Of a stretch of 64,000 bases of DNA, positions 9,323 through 17,988 are shown in pieces. Position numbers and translations under genes: made by a program. The stretch is from Enhydrobacter aerosaccus. Lineage in GTDB: Bacteria > Pseudomonadota > Alphaproteobacteria > Reyranellales > Reyranellaceae. The number at the start of each line of letters is the position of its first letter. The stretch's first letter is position 1. A model generated the notes under the pieces. It did no database searches. It saw only the letters and a program-made list of their open reading frames with translations, and was not told the origin of the DNA. The stretch spans positions 62,001 through 126,000 of the forward strand of contig NZ_FUWJ01000003.1 in assembly GCF_900167455.1 (NCBI RefSeq), given 5' to 3'.

Positions 9323-9979
9323 CTACACGGCGAGATTGAAGGCGATCGAGATGCGCTCGGTGCGGCCGCGATAGGGCCTGACCTGATGCAGAAGCCAGGC
9401 GGGAAAGATCACCATACGGCCTGGCTTGGGTTGGATCCGCTCGGTGGTGCCGGCAGTGAGGCTGCCCGACATGCGCAAATGCGGCGCGTTCATCACTGGC
9501 AGGGGGCCGCGCGGATCGATGAATTCGAGCTCACCGCCCAACGAGGGATCGGCGGCGATACCGCCATCGTCGACATAATAGACGCCGGACCAGTAGGCGC
9601 CCGGATGGGAATGGAGGTCGTTGGCATCGCCGCTGCGATTGATGTTGGCCCACATGTTGCCGAGCCATGTCACGGCAAAATGGCCGGGATAGGGGCCCTG
9701 ACCGCTCGTTCCGTTGATGTCCGTCGTCATGCGATTGGCGACGTTGCGGGCAAAGGCAAGAAGCTGGATCGCGGCCGGTCCGCCCCAGCGATCCATGTCC
9801 CAGCTCGACTGCCAGCCGCCTATGTTGGTTTTCTGTGTCGTAGGATGCGTGCGCGAGCGCTGCTCGATCACCTGACGCAGCTCGGCATTGAGCTTGGGCG
9901 CATCCGGGACCTCGAACATCACGATAGGCGTGGAGAATAGCGGGACGATCTGAGGAGCAGGCGCAGCACTCATAGGCAA
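9323..9979 (-). CDS. Putative 2-oxoglutarate/Fe(II) oxygenase (TIGR02466 type)
   Basis: A 218-residue protein matching the putative 2OG-Fe(II) oxygenase family. The signature region is WANINRSGDANDLHSHPGAYWSGVYYVD near residue 112, offering the first iron-ligand histidine. A second histidine is in W-L-L-H-Q-V, and the arginine in T-E-R-I-S-I-A-F-N would hold 2-oxoglutarate. These match a double-stranded beta-helix oxygenase. Its substrate is unknown; related genes occur in phage and bacterial genomes. It is a single gene, convergent with adhP. Either ATG at 9979 or 9973 could be used. Confidence 0.8.
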   Translation of the reverse strand: MPMSAAPAPQIVPLFSTPIVMFEVPDAPKLNAELRQVIEQRSRTHPTTQKTNIGGWQSSWDMDRWGGPAAIQLLAFARNVANRMTTDINGTSGQGPYPGHFAVTWLGNMWANINRSGDANDLHSHPGAYWSGVYYVDDGGIAADPSLGGELEFIDPRGPLPVMNAPHLRMSGSLTAGTTERIQPKPGRMVIFPAWLLHQVRPYRGRTERISIAFNLAV

Positions 9980-10162
9980 CTCACGTGAGGATTGCCTGTT
10001 ATTTTACAATGGGCTGCGTTTCCGAGATGCTGGACGCAACATCAAAGCAGCCATGCTTTCTCAACGCGAACTTTCACGCTCTTGTGAGTCGCGCAGATAC
10101 GCTGCAGATCGGTCATGCGCAAGCGCGCTGCAGCATCACCCTGTCGTGAAGAGACCAAGTAT

Positions 10163-10194
10163 GTATCGACGTTACTTACTCGTGTCGTCGATAC
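10163..10194. repeat. Inverted repeat GTATCGACG..CGTCGATAC
   Basis: Perfect 9-bp arms at 10163-10171 and 10186-10194 with a 14-nt loop, 16 bp beyond the stop of hyuB. It could form an mRNA-end hairpin for the long minus-strand hyu operon, but no T-run follows on that strand. The rest of the 230-bp gap (9980-10209) shows nothing else recognisable. Confidence 0.5.
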
Positions 10195-10209
10195 CGTGTC
10201 GTCCTCACA

Positions 10210-11958
10210 TTACTCCGCCGCTATCCTGGTGCGCAGCTTCGCTGTCTCATCGACATCGACCTCGAAGTCCGCCGTTATGACCACACCGTACAGGTCGCGC
10301 GCCCTGTCGCGCGAGACGAGTCCCTTCTCGACATCCTGCACGACCTTGTCGACGGGCCGCTTCATCGGGTCACCATAGCCACCGCCACCCGGCATCGACA
10401 CGCGCAGCCGCTCGCCGACCGGTATGGAGGAATGCGCCTTGGGCGAGAGTTCCTTGCCCGATACCAGCTCGACCCGACCGGTCGTGCCATCCCGGCCGCC
10501 GTGCCGTCCGCGCGGCGGGAAGACAACGCGGTCGAACGAGGTCGAGATCGCGAACGGCTTGTTCTCCGCTGTCTCGATCTCCATCACCTGCCCCAGGCCG
10601 CCGCGATATTCGCCGGCGCCGCCCGAGTCGGTGCGATACTCCTTGCTCCAGATCAGCACCGGCGCATTGGTCTCGGTGATCTCGACCGGCACGTTGCGCA
10701 CGCCGCTGGGGAAAGCCGTGGCCGACAGGCCATCGAGCTTGGGTCGCGCGCCGGTGCCGCCGGAATGAAAGCCGGTGACGTTGAACGACGTCGCGTCCTT
10801 CAGCACCTCCGGATCGGCATCGACGCGGCCCATGCCGCCCATCAGCCGCACGTTCCACAGGCACGACGTGCCCTCTGCCGGCACGCCATTGGGCAGCGCC
10901 TGCGCCAGGCAGCCGAACACGACGTCAGGCAGCATCTGGCCGATGATGCTGCGCGCCGCCACCGGCGCCGGATGCTTGGCATTCAGGATGCTGCCTTCGG
11001 GCGCGGTGACGCGAATGGTGGCGAGCGAGGCCGCATTGTTCGGCACGTGCGGCGCCACGATGCACTTCACGCCGAAGGAGGTGTAGGCCTCGGTGTAGCA
11101 GAGCGGCACGTTGATGCCGAGCTGCACCATGCCGGGCGACCCGGCGAAATCGACGTCGATGCCATCGGGCCCGATGGTGAGCTTGGCCTTGAGCTCCATC
11201 GTCTTGCCGTTGATGCCGTCGACCCACATCGTGTTGTGATAGGTGCCGTGCGGCAGCTTGTTGATGGCGGCCAAGCTTGCCTCGCGCGAATGATCGAGGA
11301 TGTGCTCGGCGAGATCATCGAGATGCTCGAGCCCGAACTCGTCCATCATCGCGACCAGACGCTTGCCGCCGACCTCGTTGCTGGCGATCTCGGAATAGAT
11401 GTCGCCGATCACCTGCACCGGCTCGCGCACATTGGCTTTGATGATATCGATCAGCCACTCGTTGATCTCGCCGCGGTCGACGATCTTGGTGATGGGGATA
11501 TAGAGCCCTTCCTCATAGACCTGGTTGGCAGCGCCCATGATGCCGCGACCACCGATATCGACGACATGCAGCGTGCAGGCGAACAGTCCGACCGGCTTGC
11601 CACGCCGGAAGGTCGGCGTGACGATCACGATATCGTTGAGATGGCCGGTGCCCTGCCACGGATCGTTGACGATGAAGGCATCGCCCTCGTTCATCTTCGC
11701 GAGCGGAATCTTGTCGAGCACGTAACCCGTGCTCATGGCCATCGAGTTGACGTGGCCCGGCGTGCCGGTGACGGCCTGGGCCAGCATGCGGCCCTTCGTG
11801 TCGTAGACACCGGCCGAGAGATCGCCCGCCTCGCGCGTGGCGGTGCCGAAGGCGGTACGCACCAGTGTCTGCGCCTGCTCCTCGACAACGGAGATCAGGC
11901 GGTTCCACATCACCTGGTATTCGATGCGGCTCAGCGGATGATTGGACCTGCTGCTCAT
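10210..11958 (-). CDS. hyuB: Hydantoinase B / oxoprolinase family subunit
   Basis: A 582-residue HyuB-type subunit. Together with HyuA it forms an ATP-dependent hydrolase that opens five-membered cyclic amides such as hydantoins, N-methylhydantoin or 5-oxoproline. The N-terminus (Y-Q-V-M-W-N-R-L-I-S-V-V-E-E) and the stretch GHVNSMAMSTGYVLDKIP followed by DAFIVNDPWQGTGHLND near residues 75-105 are characteristic. The C-terminal GGGGYGDPMKRPVDKV block is also typical. It overlaps hyuA by 4 bp (start inside the ATGA stop), indicating translational coupling. It is the last gene of a seven-gene operon that begins with a peptide-type ABC importer, so the imported molecule is probably its substrate. 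Confidence 0.93.
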   Translation of the reverse strand: MSSRSNHPLSRIEYQVMWNRLISVVEEQAQTLVRTAFGTATREAGDLSAGVYDTKGRMLAQAVTGTPGHVNSMAMSTGYVLDKIPLAKMNEGDAFIVNDPWQGTGHLNDIVIVTPTFRRGKPVGLFACTLHVVDIGGRGIMGAANQVYEEGLYIPITKIVDRGEINEWLIDIIKANVREPVQVIGDIYSEIASNEVGGKRLVAMMDEFGLEHLDDLAEHILDHSREASLAAINKLPHGTYHNTMWVDGINGKTMELKAKLTIGPDGIDVDFAGSPGMVQLGINVPLCYTEAYTSFGVKCIVAPHVPNNAASLATIRVTAPEGSILNAKHPAPVAARSIIGQMLPDVVFGCLAQALPNGVPAEGTSCLWNVRLMGGMGRVDADPEVLKDATSFNVTGFHSGGTGARPKLDGLSATAFPSGVRNVPVEITETNAPVLIWSKEYRTDSGGAGEYRGGLGQVMEIETAENKPFAISTSFDRVVFPPRGRHGGRDGTTGRVELVSGKELSPKAHSSIPVGERLRVSMPGGGGYGDPMKRPVDKVVQDVEKGLVSRDRARDLYGVVITADFEVDVDETAKLRTRIAAE

Positions 11959-14111
11959 TGCGCGGCCTCCTGGAGCGTGGCGGATTTGGGCGCGGCCTTG
12001 GCGGTAAGACGAATCGCGCCCGACGGATCGAGCGCGGCGGTGAAGCCCGCCGTGACGATGGTGGTGGTCTCGTCCTCGGCGATGACGGCGGGCCCGGCAA
12101 TGGAATCGCCCGGCCGGAGCTTCGAACGGCGGTGGACCGGCACGGATGCGAACTCGCGCAGCAGCGGATTGAACAGGTCGCGGACCTCGTCGGCGCGCGG
12201 CGCTGCGCTCGACCCGACTTCCGCGCCGGAGGCTTGCGGACCGGCGGTGGCCTGATCCGCGGCTCGTCCCGGCGCCGGCGCCTCGGCCCGCAGGATCCAG
12301 CCCACCACTTCGACATCGAGGGCCGGCACGACGCGGCTGAACAGGGCGCGATAGCCAGCTTCGAAACGACGCTTCAATTCCGCAACGGATTCCGAGGTGA
12401 AGGGACCGTCCGGCAACGGGACGAGGATCTCGTGACCTTGGCCGGCATAGCGCATGTCGGCGCTGCGGGTGATGGTGATCGGCGCATCGCCCGACCCCAG
12501 CTTCACGACGTCGGTCGCCTCCTTCTCCATCGCGGCGAACATGGCGTTCACCTCGCCTGCATCGAACGCCGAGAGTCGCACGAAGCGGCTGCGCACGACT
12601 TCAAAGGCGATCGGAGCGCGCAGGAAGCCGACCGCCGAGCCGACGCCGGCGCTGGCCGGAATCAGCACATCCGATATGCCGAGCTTCTCGGCCAGGCGCG
12701 CGGCATGCAGCGGCGCGCCACCGCCAAAGGCGATCAGCGTGCGTCCCTCGAGTTCGGCGCCGCGCTCGACCGCGTGGACACGGGCGGCATTGGCCATGTT
12801 CTCCTCGACAACCTCGGAGATGCCGAAGGCGGCGAGAGTCGTGTCGAGCTCGAGCGGCTGGCCGACATGACTGTCGATGGCGGCCCGGCTCAGTCCGGCA
12901 TCCAGCGCGATCGTCCCGCCGGCGAAGCGATCGGGGTCTATGCGGCCCAGAACGACATTGGCATCGGTCACGGCCGGTCGCGTGCCGCCCAGCTTGTAGC
13001 AGGCCGGGCCCGGCTCGGAGCCCGCACTCTCGGGGCCGACGGTGATGCGCTTCATGGCATCGACGCCCGCCAGCGAGCCGCCGCCAGCGCCGATCTCGAC
13101 CATCTCGATCACGGGGATGCGAACCGGCAGGCCGCTGCCCTTCATGAAACGGTAGCGACGATCGACCTCGAAGCTGCGCGAGGCCATCGGCTTGCCGTCG
13201 TCGATGATGCAGATCTTGGCCGTCGTGCCGCCCATGTCGAAGGACAGGATGCGATCGATGCCGAAGCGCTCGGCAATCCAGGTCGACAGGATGACGCCGC
13301 CGGCGGGCCCGGACTCGACGAGGCGAATGGGAAAGCGGATCGCCGTCTCCAGCGTGGTGAGGCCGCCACCCGAGGTCATCAGCAGCACCGGGCAGCGGAA
13401 GCCCGCCTGCTCCATGCGGCTGCGCAGGCGCTCGAGATAGTCGGCCATCAGCGGCTGCACATACGCATTGGCGCAGGTGGTCGAGAAGCGCTCGTACTCG
13501 CGCACCTCGGGGCAGACTTCGGACGACAGCGAGAGGCGAACATGTGGCAGCCTGCGCGCCAGGATTTCGCCGGCCCGCTTCTCGTGCGCGTCATTGGCGT
13601 AGGAATGCAGGAAGCCGACGGCAACGGCCTCGATGCCCTTCGCCTTCAGCGTGTCGGCCAGCGCCTCCACAGCCTTCTCATCGAGCGGCAGGCGGACGCC
13701 ACCCTTGGCGTCCATGCGCTCGGGCACCGTAAAGCGCAGCGTGCGCGGCACCAGCGGCTCCGGCTTCTCGATGAAGATGTCGTACTGTTCGAAGCGGTTC
13801 TCCTGCGCCATCTCGATCGAATCGCGGAAGCCCTGCGTCGTCACCAGCGCCGTTCGCGCACCCTTGCGCTCGATGATCGCATTGGTCGCCAGCGTGGTGC
13901 CGTGCACGATCAGCCCCACCTGGCCCGGCTCGATCGCCGCCAGCTTGAGGGCGCGCAGCATGCCCTCCAGCACGCCATCCTCAGGGGCGGCCTTGGTCGT
14001 CAGCACCTTGGCGGAAAAACGCGCCTCTCCCGTCTCCAGCACCACGTCGGTGAAAGTGCCGCCGATATCGACGGCAAGACGGATCGACTCAGGCGTAGTG
14101 ACAGGCGGCAT
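11955..14111 (-). CDS. hyuA: Hydantoinase A / oxoprolinase family subunit
   Basis: A 718-residue ATP-binding subunit of the hydantoinase/oxoprolinase family. The N-terminal sugar-kinase/Hsp70-like phosphate loop reads RLAVDIGGTFTDVVLE at residues 10-25. A second nucleotide-binding signature (ILSFDMGGTTAKICIID) sits near residue 290, and a glycine-rich FGGGAPLHAARLAE segment near residue 460. It works with HyuB, whose start overlaps its stop. Its own start overlaps the end of the upstream ATPase gene by 23 bp, so it belongs to the transporter operon. Candidate substrates are hydantoins, 5-oxoproline or related cyclic ureas; the sequence alone does not decide. Confidence 0.93.
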   Translation of the reverse strand: MPPVTTPESIRLAVDIGGTFTDVVLETGEARFSAKVLTTKAAPEDGVLEGMLRALKLAAIEPGQVGLIVHGTTLATNAIIERKGARTALVTTQGFRDSIEMAQENRFEQYDIFIEKPEPLVPRTLRFTVPERMDAKGGVRLPLDEKAVEALADTLKAKGIEAVAVGFLHSYANDAHEKRAGEILARRLPHVRLSLSSEVCPEVREYERFSTTCANAYVQPLMADYLERLRSRMEQAGFRCPVLLMTSGGGLTTLETAIRFPIRLVESGPAGGVILSTWIAERFGIDRILSFDMGGTTAKICIIDDGKPMASRSFEVDRRYRFMKGSGLPVRIPVIEMVEIGAGGGSLAGVDAMKRITVGPESAGSEPGPACYKLGGTRPAVTDANVVLGRIDPDRFAGGTIALDAGLSRAAIDSHVGQPLELDTTLAAFGISEVVEENMANAARVHAVERGAELEGRTLIAFGGGAPLHAARLAEKLGISDVLIPASAGVGSAVGFLRAPIAFEVVRSRFVRLSAFDAGEVNAMFAAMEKEATDVVKLGSGDAPITITRSADMRYAGQGHEILVPLPDGPFTSESVAELKRRFEAGYRALFSRVVPALDVEVVGWILRAEAPAPGRAADQATAGPQASGAEVGSSAAPRADEVRDLFNPLLREFASVPVHRRSKLRPGDSIAGPAVIAEDETTTIVTAGFTAALDPSGAIRLTAKAAPKSATLQEAAQ

Positions 14112-15027
14112 GATGTCCTTCTCCCAGGGGGCGGAGCACGGGCTCCTCGGTCCGGCAGCGATCGGTCGCGGCCGGACAGCGTGAATGGAAGCGGCAACCC
14201 GTCACGTGCTCGGTGGTCACGAGTTCGCCCTTGATCGGCGGTTCGCCGCGCTTGTGCGTCGGGTCGGCTGATGGCAGGGCGGCGAACAGAGCCTTGGTGT
14301 AGGGGTGACGCGGGTCGCGCCACAAGGTGGTGTGCGAGGCGCTTTCCACGATGCGGCCGAAATACATAACGAGGACGCGGTCGGCGAAATAGCGCACGAC
14401 GCTGAGATCGTGGCTGATGAAGAGATAGGCCAGCCCGAATTCGCGCTTGAGATCCACCAGCAGGTTCAGGATCTGGGCCTGGATCGAGACATCCAGCGCC
14501 GAAACCGGCTCGTCGCAGACGATCAGGGCCGGCTGCAGGATCAGGGCCCGCGCGATGCCGATGCGCTGGCGCTGACCGCCGGAAAATTCGTGCGGGTAGC
14601 GATCGAGCGAATCGGGCGGCAACCCGACACGGGCAATGATCTCGACCAGCCGCCGCTCGCGTTCGGCGGCGTCGCCCAGGCGATGCACCTTCAGCGCCGT
14701 GTCCAGCACCGTGCGGATCGTATGACGCGGATTGAGCGAACCGAACGGATCCTGGAAGATCATCTGCATGCGCCGGCGATGCGGCGCCATGGCACTGTCG
14801 CCAAGATGCGTGATGTCGGCGCCGTCGAGTGTGATCGATCCTTCCGCCGAGGGCACAAGCCGCAGGATGGTCTTGCCGAGCGTGGACTTGCCGCAGCCCG
14901 ATTCGCCGACCAGTCCAACCGTCTCGCCACGCCCGACCTCGAAGCTGACCCCATCGACTGCGCGCAGCACCTGCCGACCGACGGCGTAGCGCGTATGGAG
15001 GTCGCGGACAGAAAGGAGAGGCGTCAT
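14089..15027 (-). CDS. Peptide-type ABC importer, ATPase 2 (DppF/OppF-like)
   Basis: A 312-residue nucleotide-binding subunit. Walker A is GESGCGKST near residue 42, the signature is [14 protein letters not shown], Walker B is [12 protein letters not shown], and the switch histidine is in FISHDLSVV. The C-terminal Cys-rich oligopeptide extension ([12 protein letters not shown]) is present. It pairs with the upstream ATPase to power the two permeases of this operon. The ATG at 15027 overlaps the preceding gene by 4 bp. Confidence 0.92.
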   Translation of the reverse strand: MTPLLSVRDLHTRYAVGRQVLRAVDGVSFEVGRGETVGLVGESGCGKSTLGKTILRLVPSAEGSITLDGADITHLGDSAMAPHRRRMQMIFQDPFGSLNPRHTIRTVLDTALKVHRLGDAAERERRLVEIIARVGLPPDSLDRYPHEFSGGQRQRIGIARALILQPALIVCDEPVSALDVSIQAQILNLLVDLKREFGLAYLFISHDLSVVRYFADRVLVMYFGRIVESASHTTLWRDPRHPYTKALFAALPSADPTHKRGEPPIKGELVTTEHVTGCRFHSRCPAATDRCRTEEPVLRPLGEGHHAACHYA

Positions 15028-16049
15028 TGGCGGGCACCCGCCCCCGACAGGGGAAAGGAAGGCCGATTGGCAAGAGGCACCGACGTGGTTACCGGACAGG
15101 CAACCGCCCGTCCCTCACCCAGCGGCGTCAGCGGCGGCACGGCCTGACGGCAGGCTGCCTGCACAACAGGGCATCGCGGCGCGAAGGAACAGCCCGTCTG
15201 CCCTGCCGCCGAGGCAATGCTGCCCGGAATCTCGGTGAGCCGGTGGCTGCCGTAATGCTCGTCAGCGTCGACATCGACGCGCGCCCCGAGCAGGCCGCGC
15301 GAATAGGGATGCATGGGACTGGCGAAGAACGGCTCGATTCCCGCCTGCTCGACGATCCGGCCGGCGTACATGACGGCAATGCGGTCGGCCCATTGCGCCA
15401 CCACGCCAAGATCGTGGGTGATCAGCAGCACCGCCATGCCAAGCCGATGGCGCAGATCGTCGAGAAGATCGAGGACCTGCGCCTGCGTCGTGACATCGAG
15501 GGCCGTGGTCGGCTCGTCCGCGATCAGCAGCTTGGGCTGGCAGGCAACCGCCATGGCGATCATCACGCGTTGGCGCATGCCGCCTGACAGGTTGTGCGGA
15601 TAATCGTCGATGCGGTTGCGGGCATTGGGGATGCTGACAAGATCCAGCAACTCCACCGCTCGTTCCCGCGCCGCCTTGCGCGACACCTTCTCATGGCGGC
15701 GGATCACCTCGGAAATCTGCAACCCAATCGACAGGACCGGATTGAGCGAGGTCATCGGCTCCTGCTGGATCAGCGAAACGCGGGCGCCACGCACCTCGCG
15801 CATTTCGGCTTCGGACAGCGCCAGCAGATCTGTGCCTTCGAGGCTGATCCGCCCCGACGCCACACGGGCATTGGGAGGCAGGAGCCGCATCACCGAAAAG
15901 GCCGTCACCGACTTGCCGCAGCCCGACTCCCCCACCAGCGCCAAGGTCTCGCCAGGAGAGATGGAAAAGCTAGCCTCGTGCACCGCCGTATGGCCCGGAA
16001 AGGCCACCGACAACTTGTCGACGGAAAGCAGCGCAGCGCCCGCCGTCAC
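15024..16049 (-). CDS. Peptide-type ABC importer, ATPase 1 (DppD/OppD-like)
   Basis: A 341-residue ATPase subunit with Walker [10 protein letters not shown], signature [14 protein letters not shown], Walker [13 protein letters not shown] and the C-terminal F-A-P-R-C-P oligopeptide extension. The start is the GTG at 16047-16049, which overlaps the upstream permease stop as GTGA; the frame stays open far upstream but runs antiparallel in meaning through the permease gene, so the longer version is rejected. It works with the adjoining DppF-like subunit. Confidence 0.92.
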   Translation of the reverse strand: MTAGAALLSVDKLSVAFPGHTAVHEASFSISPGETLALVGESGCGKSVTAFSVMRLLPPNARVASGRISLEGTDLLALSEAEMREVRGARVSLIQQEPMTSLNPVLSIGLQISEVIRRHEKVSRKAARERAVELLDLVSIPNARNRIDDYPHNLSGGMRQRVMIAMAVACQPKLLIADEPTTALDVTTQAQVLDLLDDLRHRLGMAVLLITHDLGVVAQWADRIAVMYAGRIVEQAGIEPFFASPMHPYSRGLLGARVDVDADEHYGSHRLTEIPGSIASAAGQTGCSFAPRCPVVQAACRQAVPPLTPLGEGRAVACPVTTSVPLANRPSFPLSGAGARQ

Positions 16050-16945
16050 GGCTCGGTCCTTGGATTGAGGATCTCGTTCAACCCGTCTCCGACGAGATTG
16101 AGGGAGAGCACCGCCATCGCGATGGCGGCGCCCGGCAGCGCGGTCAGGAACCAGGCCGTGCGGAGCTGATCGCGCCCGTCGCCGATCATGCCGCCCCAGC
16201 TGATGACGTTGGGATCGCGCATGTTGAGGAACGACAGGCCGGCCTCCGTGAGAATGGCGTTGGCGATCATCACCGACGCCGCCACGATCACCGGTGGCAG
16301 GGCATTCGGCAGGATCTCCTGCACGATGATACGCAACGGCGAATAGCCCAGGCTGCGCGCAGCCATGACGAAATCCGTCTCGCGTAACGAGCGAAACTGG
16401 GCGCGGACCAATCGTGCCACGGTCGGCCAGGAGGCCAGTCCGATCGCCATCGCAATGGTCGGAATGGTCGGCTCGGTGATCGATACGATCACGATCACCA
16501 GAATGAAGGTCGGCGTGGTCTGGAACAGTTCGACCAGGCGCATCAGCGCGGCATCGACCCGGCCCCCGAGGAAGCCGGCGAAAGCCCCCACCACCATGCC
16601 GATGGCAAGCCCGATCGCAGCCGCCGCGACGCCCACCAGCAAGGAGGCGCGCGTGCCATAGACGAGTCGCGCGAGCACATCGCGGCCGAGCGAATCGGTA
16701 CCGAGCGGGAACTCGGCGTCCTGTCCGGGCCACAACAAGGGCGTGCCGACCATGTCCTGCGGATCGGCGGGAAAAAGCAGGCCGGCCGTCAATGCGAGCA
16801 GCACGAGGGCCGTGAGGATCAGGGCGCCAGCAACGAAAGTGGGGTTGCGCAAGAAGGCCCGCAGGCGCCGCCGGCGGCGGGGGATTGCGCGTCCCGGGGC
16901 GGCGGCCCCCGTGACGACGATGGGTTGTTCGGCCTGTACGCTCAT
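16046..16945 (-). CDS. Peptide-type ABC importer, permease 2 (DppC-like)
   Basis: A 299-residue inner-membrane permease. After a basic N-terminus (RRRRRLRAFLRNP) comes one hydrophobic segment. The FPLGTDSLGRDVLARLVYGTR motif and the conserved cytoplasmic loop that contacts the ATPase (MAARSLGYSPLRIIVQEILPNALPP) follow. The ATG at 16943-16945 overlaps the dppB-like stop as ATGA. Six membrane segments are expected for this family. Confidence 0.93.
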   Translation of the reverse strand: MSVQAEQPIVVTGAAAPGRAIPRRRRRLRAFLRNPTFVAGALILTALVLLALTAGLLFPADPQDMVGTPLLWPGQDAEFPLGTDSLGRDVLARLVYGTRASLLVGVAAAAIGLAIGMVVGAFAGFLGGRVDAALMRLVELFQTTPTFILVIVIVSITEPTIPTIAMAIGLASWPTVARLVRAQFRSLRETDFVMAARSLGYSPLRIIVQEILPNALPPVIVAASVMIANAILTEAGLSFLNMRDPNVISWGGMIGDGRDQLRTAWFLTALPGAAIAMAVLSLNLVGDGLNEILNPRTEP

Positions 16946-17931
16946 TCGGTGGCTCCGATGCGCGGATCGAGCCAGGCATGAAGCAGGTCGATCAGCACAT
17001 TGACCACGATGACGACGAAGGAGGAGAGCAGCAGTACGCCCAGCAGCACGGAATAATCGCGCCCCAGCACCGCATCGAGCGTCAGCCGGCCCATGCCGGG
17101 CCATCCGAACAGCGTCTCGACGACGACGGCACCTCCAAGCAGGTTGCCGAGGTTCATCCCGGCGACCGTGGTCACCGGGACCAAGGCATTGCGCAAGGCA
17201 TGCCGCAGCTGGATCAGGAGCGGATGCAGCCCCTTCGCGCGCGCCGTGCGCATGAAATCCTGGCGCTGCACCTCGAGCATCGCGGCGCGGGTGAGGCGGG
17301 CATAGACCGCGATGAAGAAAGAGGCGAGTGCGAGCGCCGGCAGGATGAGATGCGTGAGACGATCGCTCACGAGGGCAAAGCCGGACAGGTTGGCGCCGAT
17401 CGTCTCATTGCCGTCGCTCGGCAGCCACCCGAGTTTCACCGAGAACAGGACCACCGCCATCAACCCGACCCAGAAACCGGGCATGGAATAAAAAAGTAGG
17501 ACGACCACGGAAAGCGCGCGGTCCGGCCACTTGCCTTGCCAGGCCGCCATCACGGAGCCGACGACGATTCCCAACACCAATGCAAGCGTCAGCGCCGATA
17601 CCATGAGCAGCAGGGTATTGGGCAGGCGCGCCATGATCAGGTTGCCGACCGAAGCATTGAATCGCGGCGAATAGCCGAGGTCTAGGCGCGCGAGATGGCT
17701 GAGAAAATTCGCTAGCTGCGTCAGCACAGGCTGATCGATTCCGAACTGATGGCGCAGCGCCGCCACGGTCTCGGCGGTCGCCGAGCCCGCTTCCGTGGCC
17801 ATCACGTCTGCCGCATCCCCCGGCATGAGCTGGAGGAACAGGAAATCGAGCACGATGATGCCAAGCACCGTCGGCAGGGCATGGATCGCCGTCCGCTTGA
17901 GCGTCGAAGCGATGCGGCGGCCCATCCTCAT
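16942..17931 (-). CDS. Peptide-type ABC importer, permease 1 (DppB-like)
   Basis: A 329-residue permease with the family N-terminus (a hydrophobic helix, then L-Q-L-M-P-G-D-A-A-D) and the ATPase-contact loop RQDFMRTARAKGLHPLLIQLRHALRNALVP. It forms the transmembrane channel with the following DppC-like subunit. It lies 57 bp after the binding-protein gene and overlaps the next gene by 4 bp. Confidence 0.93.
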   Translation of the reverse strand: MRMGRRIASTLKRTAIHALPTVLGIIVLDFLFLQLMPGDAADVMATEAGSATAETVAALRHQFGIDQPVLTQLANFLSHLARLDLGYSPRFNASVGNLIMARLPNTLLLMVSALTLALVLGIVVGSVMAAWQGKWPDRALSVVVLLFYSMPGFWVGLMAVVLFSVKLGWLPSDGNETIGANLSGFALVSDRLTHLILPALALASFFIAVYARLTRAAMLEVQRQDFMRTARAKGLHPLLIQLRHALRNALVPVTTVAGMNLGNLLGGAVVVETLFGWPGMGRLTLDAVLGRDYSVLLGVLLLSSFVVIVVNVLIDLLHAWLDPRIGATE

Positions 17932-17988
17932 GTCAGGCCACCTGCCGCTTCGCCATTGAACAAGGCCGCCAGGCCGGAAGTTGCCGGA

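Noticed and set aside
10163-10194. Inverted repeat after hyuB as an intrinsic terminator
   Set aside because: The 14-nt loop and lack of a T-run on the minus strand make this unconvincing; it is kept only as a repeat.
11865-14234. 789-codon plus-strand frame across hyuA
   Set aside because: Low-complexity Arg/Asp/His pattern and no ribosome site; it is the complement of a fully recognisable HyuA.
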